Shown here piece by piece: positions 35,973 through 45,321 of a stretch of DNA of 64,000 nucleotides (its first letter is position 1; each line of letters starts with the position of its first letter). A program made the translations under genes and the position numbers. The DNA is from Paenibacillus glucanolyticus NBRC 15330 (lineage in GTDB: Bacteria; Bacillota; Bacilli; Paenibacillales; Paenibacillaceae): positions 1-64,000 of the forward strand of contig NZ_BIMC01000004.1 of NCBI RefSeq assembly GCF_004000885.1. Reading direction: 5' to 3'. The notes under the pieces are model-generated. The model was given only the letters and a program-made list of their open reading frames with translations. It was not told the DNA's origin and made no database searches.

Positions 35973-37844
35973 ATGAAACCGGATCTTCGGCAGGCATGGG
36001 AGAATCAGGTACTGGTCGGTGACGGCGCGATGGGTACTTATTTATATCAAAAGGGATTTCCTGTAGGCATATCATATGAAGAACTGAATTTAACCTCCCC
36101 GGAGGTCATCGGGAACGTTCATCGCCAGTATGTTGAAGCTGGTGCTCAGGTGATCGAGACGAACACGTTCTCTGCCAACTACGACAAACTGTCCAAATAC
36201 GGTTTGGAGACGAGGGTAGAAGAGATTAACCGTGCAGGTGTAAGAATCGCCCGTGAAGCTGCCGGTAATCACGGATACGTAGTGGGGGCTGTGGGCTCCA
36301 TTCGGGCAGGCAAAAGAAACAACATTTCTACCAGCGAGCTGAAGCGTTACTTCGAAGAGCAGCTGAAGGTTCTGATATCGGAAGGCGTTGACGGCATCCT
36401 GCTGGAGACGTTCTATGACGTGGACGAAATGCAGCTGGCGTTGGCGCAGGCGCGAATGCTGAGTGATATTCCGGTAATCTGCCAGTTTGCGGTCGAGGAT
36501 ATAGCCCGTACGCTGGACGGCTTCACGATGCCGGATGCTTACCGCATCCTGAGCCAGGAAGGCGCGGACATCATCGGCTTCAACTGCCGGACCGGTCCTA
36601 ACGGCATTATGCGCGCGCTGGAAACCTTGAACGGCGTTATGAATCTTCCGGCATCGGTCTACCCTAATGCGGGGATCGCCGATTACGTGGACGGAGAATA
36701 CCGTTATGGCGCGAGTCCGGAGTATTTCGGCAAGACGGCCCTGGAGTTTGCGGATCGGGGTGCCAGAATTATCGGCGGCTGCTGCGGAACCACACCGGAG
36801 CATATTTCAGAAATCTCCTTGGCCTTATCCGGGTACGTGCCTTCACCGCTGCCAGTCGTTGAAGAGGCTGAGGTCAACCGCATCGTGATCCATGAGTCGG
36901 CTCAAGAGCAGTTTTATGAGCGCAGCGGGGAACCAACAATCGTAGATATCGTGAAGGAGCGTCACACGGTTATCGTAGAGCTGGACCCTCCAAGGGATCT
37001 GGATATCACGAAGTTCATGAAAGGTGCGGAAGCTTTGAAAAAAGCCGGTGCCGACGCCTTGACCCTGGCTGACAATTCGCTGGCCGTAACGCGTATGAGC
37101 AACATGGCGCTCGGTCATCTGGTACAGGCGCGCACAGGTCTGCGGCCCTTGATTCATATCGCTTGCCGTGACCGCAATCTTATCGGAACGCAGTCGCATA
37201 TGATGGGCTTCGATGCTCTTGGCATCGATCACGTGCTGGCCGTGACAGGGGATCCGGCGCGATTCGGAGACTTGCCGGATTCCAGCTCGGTTTATGACAT
37301 GACCTCATTTGAAATCATACGAATGATCAAACAACTGAATGATGGCATTGCCTTCTCGGGCAAGCCGCTCAAGCAAAAAGCCAAGTTTGTTGTCGGGGCC
37401 GCATTTAATCCCAATGTCCGGCATCTCGACAAGGCGGTTGCACGCCTGGAGAAGAAGATTGCCTCCGGTGCGGATTATGTGATGACGCAGCCTGTGTACG
37501 ACCCCGAGCTGATGGTTAGACTTAGAGAAGCGACAGCTCATTTGGAGATTCCAATCTTTATCGGCATCATGCCGCTGGCAAGCGGACGGAATGCGGAGTA
37601 CCTGCACAATGAGGTGCCGGGCATTCAGCTTTCGGACGAAGTTCGGATGCGCATGGCCGGGCTTGAAGGTGAAGCGGGACGGGCCATGGGCGTCAAGATC
37701 GGCAAGGAGCTGCTGGACGTGGCAACAGAGCTTTTTAACGGCATCTACTTGATGACTCCGTTTATGTTCTATGAAATGAGTGTGCAATTAATGGAGTATG
37801 TCTGGGAGAAATCGGGCCGCCGATTGACCCCCTTGTTTCATTAA
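35973..37844 (+). CDS. yitJ: bifunctional homocysteine S-methyltransferase / methylenetetrahydrofolate reductase (YitJ-like)
   Basis: 623 residues with two enzymes joined. The first half is a zinc-dependent homocysteine methyltransferase: VGDGAMGTYL near 15, zinc-ligand Cys in GFNCRTGP near 204 and GGCCGTTPEH near 268. The second half (from about 330) is MetF-like, reducing methylene- to methyl-tetrahydrofolate (VELDPPRDLDITKF; ADALTLADNSLA; VTGDPARFGDL; YVMTQPVYD). It would supply methyl groups for methionine. B. subtilis yitJ is controlled by an S-box, which I do not see here. ATG at 35973 has GGTGGAGGG upstream; the upstream in-frame start at 35940 is less likely. Confidence 0.9.
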   Translation: MKPDLRQAWENQVLVGDGAMGTYLYQKGFPVGISYEELNLTSPEVIGNVHRQYVEAGAQVIETNTFSANYDKLSKYGLETRVEEINRAGVRIAREAAGNHGYVVGAVGSIRAGKRNNISTSELKRYFEEQLKVLISEGVDGILLETFYDVDEMQLALAQARMLSDIPVICQFAVEDIARTLDGFTMPDAYRILSQEGADIIGFNCRTGPNGIMRALETLNGVMNLPASVYPNAGIADYVDGEYRYGASPEYFGKTALEFADRGARIIGGCCGTTPEHISEISLALSGYVPSPLPVVEEAEVNRIVIHESAQEQFYERSGEPTIVDIVKERHTVIVELDPPRDLDITKFMKGAEALKKAGADALTLADNSLAVTRMSNMALGHLVQARTGLRPLIHIACRDRNLIGTQSHMMGFDALGIDHVLAVTGDPARFGDLPDSSSVYDMTSFEIIRMIKQLNDGIAFSGKPLKQKAKFVVGAAFNPNVRHLDKAVARLEKKIASGADYVMTQPVYDPELMVRLREATAHLEIPIFIGIMPLASGRNAEYLHNEVPGIQLSDEVRMRMAGLEGEAGRAMGVKIGKELLDVATELFNGIYLMTPFMFYEMSVQLMEYVWEKSGRRLTPLFH

Positions 37845-37882
37845 TAATTATCAATTACAATAGTGTAATGGATGTGATTCCG

Positions 37883-38770
37883 ATGTCATTGAGCATGACC
37901 GGATATGGGCAATCCGTTGTCGATTTTCAAGGTTACAATATCTCTTTCGAATTGAAGTCTGTCAATCACAGGTATTGTGAGATCGTCTTTCGAATGCCTC
38001 GTGAATGGGCATGCTTCGAGGATTCGCTTCGAAGGGCGGTACAGAGCCGAATCGGTCGCGGACGGATTGATGTTTATATTAACAAGGAAAACAACGGCGA
38101 GTCCCAGGGTGCTGTGCTGAACCACGCTATGGTTAAGGCATATTTGCAGGCTGCCGAGGATTTGAAGTCATACGGAATTAAGGGAGATCTGGCGGTGCGG
38201 GATATTATGTCGCTGCCAGATGTTCTTGTTAGTCCGAGCGGACTTCCCATGGATGAAGCGCAGCAGAAGTTATGGAATGATGCGCTTCTTCAAGGTCTTG
38301 AGCAAGCGTTGGACGGTCTGATGCAAATGCGCGGCAGGGAAGGGTCTTTTTTGGTGAGGGACATCGAACAGAGACTTGACCGCCTGCAGCTGCTCCACCG
38401 CGAGATGACCGAGCTCGCTCCAGACGTGCCGGAAGAATACCGGAAGCGTCTGCGGCAGCGCATCGAGTCGCTTGCTGAGGGGGCGCTTGCTGTTGATGAA
38501 CATATATTCGGAATGGAAGTCGCTCTGTTTGCCGAACGTTCCAATGTGGACGAGGAGCTGATTCGTCTTCACAGTCACTTGGAACAGTGCAGGGAGCTGC
38601 TTCATCAGAAAAATCCTGTAGGCCGTAAATTGGATTTTCTGATTCAGGAAATGAACAGAGAAGTCAATACGATTGGATCGAAGGCCAATCATCTGACTCT
38701 GGTAAACCGTGTTGTCGAAATGAAAGCGGAACTGGAGAAGATTCGTGAGCAAGCCGCCAATGTGGAATAA
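37883..38770 (+). CDS. yicC: YicC/YloC family endoribonuclease
   Basis: 295 residues. Starts [19 protein letters not shown], the family N-terminus; the C-terminal DUF1732 part has [20 protein letters not shown] near 255. Some YicC proteins cleave small RNAs in E. coli, so an endoribonuclease role is likely but unproven here. The ATG at 37883 gives the usual start; ATG at 37868 lacks a ribosome site. First gene of the continuous yicC-remA-gmk-rpoZ-coaBC-priA run known from B. subtilis. Confidence 0.88.
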   Translation: MSLSMTGYGQSVVDFQGYNISFELKSVNHRYCEIVFRMPREWACFEDSLRRAVQSRIGRGRIDVYINKENNGESQGAVLNHAMVKAYLQAAEDLKSYGIKGDLAVRDIMSLPDVLVSPSGLPMDEAQQKLWNDALLQGLEQALDGLMQMRGREGSFLVRDIEQRLDRLQLLHREMTELAPDVPEEYRKRLRQRIESLAEGALAVDEHIFGMEVALFAERSNVDEELIRLHSHLEQCRELLHQKNPVGRKLDFLIQEMNREVNTIGSKANHLTLVNRVVEMKAELEKIREQAANVE

Positions 38771-38823
38771 CCGCAGCTTCATCGGCAAATAAGAGTCAAA
38801 TGTATAGGGGGAGCAACCGCACT

Positions 38824-39084
38824 ATGGCAATCAAACTTATTAATATTGGCTTCGGAAACATCGTATCGGCCAATCGAATCATCTCAATCGTGAGTCCTGA
38901 ATCGGCTCCGATCAAGAGGATTATTCAAGAAGCACGGGACCGTCATATGCTGATCGATGCTACATATGGTCGAAGGACACGGGCTGTTATCATTACCGAT
39001 AGCGACCATGTGATTTTATCGGCTGTGCAGCCTGAAACGGTGGCTCACCGTCTGTCCAGCAAAGATGACGACAACGACGAATAA
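38824..39084 (+). CDS. remA: extracellular matrix regulatory protein RemA (DUF370)
   Basis: 86 residues. A small DNA-binding protein that in B. subtilis activates biofilm matrix operons. Starts [20 protein letters not shown], and [16 protein letters not shown], then [21 protein letters not shown] are fixed parts of the family. AGGGGGAG lies 10 bases before the ATG at 38824. The gmk start lies 13 bases after the remA stop. Confidence 0.93.
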   Translation: MAIKLINIGFGNIVSANRIISIVSPESAPIKRIIQEARDRHMLIDATYGRRTRAVIITDSDHVILSAVQPETVAHRLSSKDDDNDE

Positions 39085-39097
39085 GATGGGGAGTACT

Positions 39098-39670
39098 ATG
39101 TCTAAAGGATTATTGATTGTATTGTCCGGTCCTTCCGGGGTGGGAAAGGGAACCGTTTGTACGGCGCTTCGCAGCCGGGTTCCGGAATTGGTGTATTCGG
39201 TGTCGGCAACGACACGGTCGCCGCGGCTCGGTGAGGTAAATGGTGTGAACTATTTTTTCAAAAGTCGCGAGCAATTCATGGATATGATTGACAATGATCA
39301 GCTGCTTGAATATGCGGAATACGTCGGGAACTATTATGGGACCCCGCGTGATTTTGTGGAAGAAACATTAGCCACTGGTAAGGATATTATACTGGAGATC
39401 GAAGTGCAGGGTGCACTGAAGGTGAAGGAGAAGTTTCCGGATGGTATCTTTGTGTTTCTCATGCCGCCGTCGCTGGATGAATTGAAAGACCGAATCCAGG
39501 GCCGGGGAACAGAGAGTCAGGCTACAATCGACCATCGTATGTCCGTAGCTGTTGACGAAATCAATCTGCTGCAGCATTATGATTATGCGGTAGTGAATGA
39601 TGAAATCAATCTCGCTTGTAAGAGAATAGAATCTATCATTATAGCCGAACATTGTAAGGTGAGAAAGTAA
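39098..39670 (+). CDS. gmk: guanylate kinase
   Basis: 190 residues. Phosphorylates GMP to GDP. Walker [11 protein letters not shown] near 10-19, GMP-binding [19 protein letters not shown] near 34-52, and the lid segment with [14 protein letters not shown] near 130. The ATG at 39098 is preferred because GGGGAG is 7 bases upstream and the protein then begins [14 protein letters not shown]. Directly after remA and before rpoZ. Confidence 0.95.
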   Translation: MSKGLLIVLSGPSGVGKGTVCTALRSRVPELVYSVSATTRSPRLGEVNGVNYFFKSREQFMDMIDNDQLLEYAEYVGNYYGTPRDFVEETLATGKDIILEIEVQGALKVKEKFPDGIFVFLMPPSLDELKDRIQGRGTESQATIDHRMSVAVDEINLLQHYDYAVVNDEINLACKRIESIIIAEHCKVRK

Positions 39671-39732
39671 GCTGTCTGTCTGTTCATAGACGGCATAAAC
39701 TTTCAAGTAAAATAAGAAGAGGTGCTTCGACT

Positions 39733-39933
39733 GTGTTATATCCATCCATTGATGAAATGATGAATAAGGTAGACAGTAAATATTCTCTTGTGGTTGCGGC
39801 TTCCCGCCGTGCACGCCAATTGCGTGAAGGAGAAGTTAGCGAGTTGAAACATCCGAAATCTCATAAGTATGTCGGTGTCGCTCTGGAAGAGATCTACGGC
39901 GATTACGTGAAGATTGAGAAGGGCCAGGACTAG
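39733..39933 (+). CDS. rpoZ: RNA polymerase omega subunit
   Basis: 66 residues from a GTG start with AGAGGTG upstream. LYPSIDEMMNKVDSKYSLVVAASRRARQL, then KYVGVALEEIYGDYVKIE match omega, which helps assemble and stabilise the beta-prime subunit. Position between gmk and coaBC is as in B. subtilis. Confidence 0.93.
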   Translation: MLYPSIDEMMNKVDSKYSLVVAASRRARQLREGEVSELKHPKSHKYVGVALEEIYGDYVKIEKGQD

Positions 39934-40057
39934 GACTTTTTCCGACATTTGAATACAACAGCGTTAGCGCGCAAAAATGTGACAACCGAAAGGTTGTTAT
40001 TTTTTTGACAAGATATGATAGTGTAACTTTCAGACCAATCGAAAGCGGGGGATTGTC

Positions 40058-41311
40058 ATGTTGAACGGAAAAGTCATCGTACTTGGCGTTACAGGTGGCA
40101 TTGCCGCGTATAAAGCAGCGACTTTATGCAGCAGGCTTGTCCAGAGGGGAGCGGATGTGCACGTCATTATGACGGAATCGGCGAAGCAGTTCATTCCGGA
40201 ATTAACGCTGCAGACTCTGACCAAAAACCCGGTTTATAGCGATACTTTTGATGAGAGGGACCCGTCGGTAGTCTCGCATATCCACTTGGCCGACTTGGCC
40301 GATCTGGTGCTGATCGCTCCAGCAACTGCGAATGTTATTGGTAAAATGGCGCACGGCCTGGCAGACGACATGCTGACCACAACGCTGCTTGCGACCACTG
40401 CACCCGTCATGATCTCACCGGCGATGAATGTGCATATGTACACGCATCCGGCCGTTATGGCGAATATGGAGACGCTGGTTTCCCGCGGAGTGGCCATGAT
40501 TGAACCCGGAGAAGGTCTTCTGGCATGCGGATATGTCGGAAAGGGACGGATGGAAGAGCCGGATACGATCGTTGACGTGGTTGAACGGTTTTTCAATGAT
40601 CAAGCATCTCAGCTGGAAGAGGTGAGCATGAGCACGGGAAGCGAGTCTCTTGGCCCATTGCAAGGTAAAAAAGTGGTTGTCACGGCTGGGGGTACGGTAG
40701 AGCGTATCGATCCGGTCCGTTATATCACGAATGATTCTTCCGGGAAAATGGGGTTTGCGATTGCTAAAGCTGCCCAAATGCTGGGAGCGGATGTTCGCCT
40801 CATTGCCGCCCACACGGATGAAGCTCCGCCTGAGGGAATCTCCACGGAAAAGGTGGAATCAGCTCAGGAGATGTACGAAGCGGTGCTTCGCGTGTTTGAG
40901 AACAGTGATATCGTTGTTAAGGCGGCAGCTGTCGCTGATTATCGCCCGGCAGAAGTTGCAGCGTCCAAGATCAAGAAGCGCGGCGAGACCATGACGCTTG
41001 AGCTTGTAAAAACAACGGACATTCTGGAGAGTCTGGGGCGCCGGAAAATCTCGCAATTCTTGATCGGGTTTGCCGCAGAGACGGATAGTGTGGAGCAGTT
41101 TGCCCAAGAGAAGCTGAAGCGTAAAAACTGCGATCTGATCGTTGCCAACGATGTTACGCAGGAGGGCGCGGGATTTGGCACGGATACCAACAGCGTTCAT
41201 ATCTTTGACGCAGAGGGGCTGGTATTGCAGCTTCCCGTAATGTCCAAGGAGGAAGTGGCCCTGAGGCTCTTAACGCTGGCGGCGGAGCGGTTACCCGGGA
41301 GGTTATCCTAA
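40058..41311 (+). CDS. coaBC: bifunctional CoaBC (phosphopantothenoylcysteine synthetase/decarboxylase)
   Basis: 417 residues. Two steps of coenzyme A synthesis. The first half is the flavin-dependent CoaC decarboxylase (LGVTGGIAAYKAATL at start; active-site His in VVSHIHLADLADL near 72; ISPAMNVHMYTHPAV near 120). The second half (from about 200) is CoaB (VVVTAGGTVERIDPVRYITND, then SGKMGFAIA and KAAAVADYRP). GGGGGA precedes the ATG. The stop overlaps the priA start by one base (TAATG). Confidence 0.95.
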   Translation: MLNGKVIVLGVTGGIAAYKAATLCSRLVQRGADVHVIMTESAKQFIPELTLQTLTKNPVYSDTFDERDPSVVSHIHLADLADLVLIAPATANVIGKMAHGLADDMLTTTLLATTAPVMISPAMNVHMYTHPAVMANMETLVSRGVAMIEPGEGLLACGYVGKGRMEEPDTIVDVVERFFNDQASQLEEVSMSTGSESLGPLQGKKVVVTAGGTVERIDPVRYITNDSSGKMGFAIAKAAQMLGADVRLIAAHTDEAPPEGISTEKVESAQEMYEAVLRVFENSDIVVKAAAVADYRPAEVAASKIKKRGETMTLELVKTTDILESLGRRKISQFLIGFAAETDSVEQFAQEKLKRKNCDLIVANDVTQEGAGFGTDTNSVHIFDAEGLVLQLPVMSKEEVALRLLTLAAERLPGRLS

Positions 41312-43845
41312 TGGAAATGGCCCGTGTAATTGTGGACGTGCCGTCCAAGGATACGGACCGGCCTTTTGATTATTTGATCCCGGAGGATCTGCGCCCCTGG
41401 ATTGAGGTAGGAAGCCGTGTCGGAGTGCCCTTTGGACACCGTACGCTGCAGGGTTTAGTGGTTTCTCTGCATCCGCGTCCCGAGATGGATACGGCCAAAA
41501 TGAAGCCGATTCAGGAAGTGCTCGATGTGATGCCGCCTCTTTCTCCTGAACTTATTGAGGTCGGGGAATGGATGAAGGAGCGCTATGCTTGCCGTCATAT
41601 ATCTGCTCTCCAATCGATGCTGCCAACGGCGCTGAAAGGAAAAGCGGAGCGCTATATTTCCCTTGCCCATTCTGATATGGACATGGACAGCACAGAGGAA
41701 GCGGACGGACTATTTGCTCTCCTGCCCGAGAGTGAGCTGGAGCAGCAGATCATCCGGTTTGTCGGTCAGAAGGGCGAGGTGTCGCTTCAGCAGCTATCCC
41801 GGGCGTTTCCGGATGGGGCTGCAACGATAAAAGCGCTGATCGGCCGAGGACGGCTCAGCGAATTTCAGCAGATCAAGGATAAACTGCAGAAAAAAACGAT
41901 GAAGGCGATAGAGCTTGCCGTTTCGAGCGAGGAAGCGAGCACGGCTTTAGCGTCTTTTCCGGCGAAGGCTCAGCGTCAGAAGGAAGTGCTCCAATATATT
42001 TTGGAGATGGAGGACTTTCTGCCGATATCGCAAAAGGATCTGCTGCAGACACTTGGCGTCACAGCGGGTACCGTCAAAGCGCTTGCTGACAAAGGGCTGA
42101 TTACCCTTGAAGATGTCGAAGTGTTTCGCGACCCATACAGAGGGCGGAACTTCACGCCGAGCACCCCATTGGCGCTCACGCAGGAGCAGCAGGTGGTGTA
42201 CCGCAGCATCGTGAATAAGCTTGACGAACGTGAGCATGGCGTATTTCTGCTGCATGGGGTTACAGGCAGCGGCAAGACGGAAATCTACCTGCAGACCATT
42301 CAGCGCTGCCTGGAACAGGAGCGTCAGGCGATTGTTCTGGTTCCGGAAATATCGCTCACCCCGCAAATGGTGGAACGATTCAAAGCCCGCTTTGGCGACC
42401 GCGTGGCCGTCATGCACAGTCGGCTTTCGGACGGTGAACGCTATGATGAATGGCGCAAAATAAGGGAAGGCCGCGCCTCTGTAGTTGTGGGTGCCCGATC
42501 GGCGGTGTTTGCGCCGTTTGATCGCCTAGGTCTGATCATTATGGATGAAGAGCATGAAACATCATATAAACAGGAAGAAACACCGAAGTACCATGCCAGG
42601 GACGTTGCGATTCACCGGGCCTCGCTGACCGGCGCTGCCGTCATTTTAGGCTCTGCAACGCCTTCGCTTGAGAGCTATCATGCGGCAAAATCGCAGGCGC
42701 AGGATCATTTTGCGCCGCAGCTGCTGGAGATGCCAAGCCGCGCGCTGGGGAACCGGCTGCCCGAGGTGCAGATCGTGGATATGCGGGAGGAGCTGCGCGA
42801 AGGAAACCGCTCTATGTTTAGCCGTTCCCTGCATGCAGCGATTACAACGCGGCTTGAACGCGGAGAACAGACGGTGCTGCTTCTGAATCGGCGGGGCTAC
42901 TCTACGTTTGTGATGTGCCGGAGCTGTGGATATGTGGCAGGTTGTCCGGAATGCGATATCTCGCTGACCTATCATCAGAAATCGAACAATCTGCGCTGCC
43001 ATTATTGCGGTTATGCGGCACAGGCACCAGAGGTGTGTCCGGATTGCGGAAGCGAGCATATACGCTATTTCGGTACGGGCACACAGCGCGTCGAGGAAGA
43101 ATTGGCCAAGCTGTTTCCCGGGATACGCGTCATTCGAATGGATGTGGACACGACCACAGAGAAGGGCTCCCACGAGAAGCTGCTTAAGCAATTTCGAGAT
43201 AAAAAGGGAGACGTCCTCCTCGGCACCCAGATGGTCGCCAAAGGACTGGATTTCCCGGATGTTACCTTAGTCGGTGTCATTACAGCCGATTCGGCGCTGA
43301 ACCTGCCCGATTTCCGGGCTGCCGAGAAGACGTTCCAGCTTCTCACTCAGGTTGCCGGACGTGCCGGGCGCCATCAGCTGCCTGGTGAAGTGGTCATCCA
43401 GTCGTATACTCCGGAACATTATTCGATCATTCACGCGAGCAGCCATGATTATTTATCCTTCGTCAAGGACGAACTGAAGCACCGCAAGGCGCTCCACTAC
43501 CCGCCGTATTGCAGGCTGATACTGGTGACGCTATCCCATGAGCAGCTGCCGCTGCTGGTTAGAATGGCGGAGAATTTTGCCGCTGCCATAAAAAGCGAAT
43601 CCGACCGGCGAGGATGGTTCGGAAGCCTGGACCGGTTTGACGCGAGCGCGCTCGATATACTGGGTCCCGTGGCTTCGCCAATTCCGCGGTTAAAAAATAG
43701 ATACAGATTTCAATGTATGATAAAATGGCGAGGAACGATGGATGCCGTCTCGCTGGTGCGTGTGGTTGCCGAGAAGCTTCAGGATTCGGCGCGGGACAGC
43801 AAACTCCAAATCAGTATTGACGTTGATCCGCAAATGTTAATGTAA
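41311..43845 (+). CDS. priA: primosomal protein N' (PriA helicase)
   Basis: 844 residues. A 3'-5' helicase that reloads the replisome at stalled forks. Order: N-terminal DNA-binding region, Walker A HGVTGSGKTEIY near 315, DEEHE near 411, then the PriA zinc modules, eight cysteines within about residues 535-590 (CRSCGYVAGCPEC and CHYCGYAAQ...CPDCGSEHIRYFGTG), and helicase C-terminal motifs (GTQMVAKGLDFPDV, then QVAGRAGRH). Overlap with coaBC (TAATG) suggests coupled translation. Starts ATGGAAATGGCC; the second in-frame Met could also initiate. Confidence 0.96.
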   Translation: MEMARVIVDVPSKDTDRPFDYLIPEDLRPWIEVGSRVGVPFGHRTLQGLVVSLHPRPEMDTAKMKPIQEVLDVMPPLSPELIEVGEWMKERYACRHISALQSMLPTALKGKAERYISLAHSDMDMDSTEEADGLFALLPESELEQQIIRFVGQKGEVSLQQLSRAFPDGAATIKALIGRGRLSEFQQIKDKLQKKTMKAIELAVSSEEASTALASFPAKAQRQKEVLQYILEMEDFLPISQKDLLQTLGVTAGTVKALADKGLITLEDVEVFRDPYRGRNFTPSTPLALTQEQQVVYRSIVNKLDEREHGVFLLHGVTGSGKTEIYLQTIQRCLEQERQAIVLVPEISLTPQMVERFKARFGDRVAVMHSRLSDGERYDEWRKIREGRASVVVGARSAVFAPFDRLGLIIMDEEHETSYKQEETPKYHARDVAIHRASLTGAAVILGSATPSLESYHAAKSQAQDHFAPQLLEMPSRALGNRLPEVQIVDMREELREGNRSMFSRSLHAAITTRLERGEQTVLLLNRRGYSTFVMCRSCGYVAGCPECDISLTYHQKSNNLRCHYCGYAAQAPEVCPDCGSEHIRYFGTGTQRVEEELAKLFPGIRVIRMDVDTTTEKGSHEKLLKQFRDKKGDVLLGTQMVAKGLDFPDVTLVGVITADSALNLPDFRAAEKTFQLLTQVAGRAGRHQLPGEVVIQSYTPEHYSIIHASSHDYLSFVKDELKHRKALHYPPYCRLILVTLSHEQLPLLVRMAENFAAAIKSESDRRGWFGSLDRFDASALDILGPVASPIPRLKNRYRFQCMIKWRGTMDAVSLVRVVAEKLQDSARDSKLQISIDVDPQMLM

Positions 43846-43888
43846 TACCGCATATAATGATGAAAAGCACAAGGATGGTGTCGTATAC

Positions 43889-44383
43889 ATGGCGATTCGA
43901 ATTATCGTTAAAGAACCGGATGAGGTTCTTCACAAGAAGGCAAAGGAAGTTACCAAAATCACGCCGAACGTACAAAAGCTGCTGGATGACATGGCAGATA
44001 CGATGTACGATGCAGATGGCGTGGGGCTGGCTGCGCCGCAGGTCGGCATATTGAAGCGTCTGATCGTCATTGATGCTGGTGACGAGCACGGTCTCATCAA
44101 GATGATCAATCCAGAGATTGTGGAGAGCGAAGGCGAGCAATTCGGACCGGAAGGCTGTCTTAGCATACCGGGATGGAACGGGGATGTGCGCCGCGCGGAG
44201 AAAGTGACGGTTAAAGGGCTTGATCCTGAAGGCAATGAGCTCATCATTACGGGTACGGGGCTGCTTGCACGTGCGTTTCAGCATGAAATTGATCATCTGA
44301 ACGGGGTGCTGTTTACAGAAATCGCTGATCGGGTGTATGAATATGTTCCGGAACAGCCAAGAAAAGAGCTGGAGAACCGATGA
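43889..44383 (+). CDS. def: peptide deformylase
   Basis: 164 residues. Removes the formyl group from N-terminal Met of new proteins, using a metal ion. All three motifs are present: GVGLAAPQVG near 43, EGCLSIPG near 88 (metal Cys), QHEIDHLNG near 131 (two His ligands and catalytic Glu). Its stop overlaps fmt by 4 bases (ATGA); the enzyme that adds the formyl group is thus encoded next to the one that removes it. Confidence 0.95.
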   Translation: MAIRIIVKEPDEVLHKKAKEVTKITPNVQKLLDDMADTMYDADGVGLAAPQVGILKRLIVIDAGDEHGLIKMINPEIVESEGEQFGPEGCLSIPGWNGDVRRAEKVTVKGLDPEGNELIITGTGLLARAFQHEIDHLNGVLFTEIADRVYEYVPEQPRKELENR

Positions 44384-45321
44384 AGATCGTATTTATGGGC
44401 ACCCCGGCCTTTGCAGTACCCAGCCTGGAAATGTTGATTGCCGAAGGTTATTCCATAGCGGCCGTGGTTACGCAGCCAGATCGTCCGCAAGGGCGTAAAA
44501 AAGTGCTGACTCCGACGCCGGTGAAGGAAGCCGCGCTTCGCCATGGTATCCCGGTTTTGCAGCCTCAGCGCCTGCGGAGCCCGGAAGCTGTGGCTGAACT
44601 GGCGGAATATAAGCCGGATCTAATCGTAACGGCCGCTTATGGTCAAATCCTGCCGAAATCAGTGCTGGATATGCCATCGCTGGGCTGTCTGAATGTACAC
44701 GGATCGCTGCTCCCCGCTTACCGGGGAGGAGCACCAATCCAGCGCAGCATCATCAATGGAGAAGCGGTAACAGGCATTACGCTCATGTATATGGCAGAGG
44801 GTCTCGATACGGGCGACATGATTGCCAAGGCCGAAGTTCCCATTGAAGAAACCGATACGGCCGGAACCATGTTCGAGAAGCTGAGCCAAGCTGGCGCGAA
44901 GCTGCTTCAGCAGGAGCTTCCGCGTTTGGTGAAGGGCAAGGTGGATGCTGAGCCTCAGGACGAGGCGAAGGCAACGTATGCACCGAATTTGACCCGGGAT
45001 GATGAGAAGATTGATTGGAGCCGCAGCTCCCGTGAAATTTATAATCAAATCCGTGGTCTTGTTCCGTATTCCGGCGGATTTACGCTATGGAACGGAGAAG
45101 TATTTAAGGTATGGGCAGCGGCCAATCCGAGCAGCGCTCAAGTGATATCCAGCGAAGCCCAGCCCGGAACGGTCCTTGGACTTCACGAAGAGGGCATCGT
45201 TGTGAAGACCGGTGACGGCTCACTTACTTTGCTTACCGTCCAGCCTAGCGGCAAGAAGGCGATGGATGCTGCCCAATTCGTGCGCGGGACAAGCCTGGCG
45301 GTCGGGACGGTGCTAACGTGA
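44380..45321 (+). CDS. fmt: methionyl-tRNA formyltransferase
   Basis: 313 residues. Formylates Met-tRNA for translation initiation, using 10-formyl-tetrahydrofolate. Start MKIVFMGTPAFAVPSLEML; active-site LNVHGSLLPAYRGGAPIQ near 107-124; TGITLMYMAEGLDTGDM near 132; C-terminal OB-like tRNA-binding part. Overlaps def (ATGA) and rsmB (GTGA), so def-fmt-rsmB is tightly coupled. Confidence 0.95.
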   Translation: MKIVFMGTPAFAVPSLEMLIAEGYSIAAVVTQPDRPQGRKKVLTPTPVKEAALRHGIPVLQPQRLRSPEAVAELAEYKPDLIVTAAYGQILPKSVLDMPSLGCLNVHGSLLPAYRGGAPIQRSIINGEAVTGITLMYMAEGLDTGDMIAKAEVPIEETDTAGTMFEKLSQAGAKLLQQELPRLVKGKVDAEPQDEAKATYAPNLTRDDEKIDWSRSSREIYNQIRGLVPYSGGFTLWNGEVFKVWAAANPSSAQVISSEAQPGTVLGLHEEGIVVKTGDGSLTLLTVQPSGKKAMDAAQFVRGTSLAVGTVLT

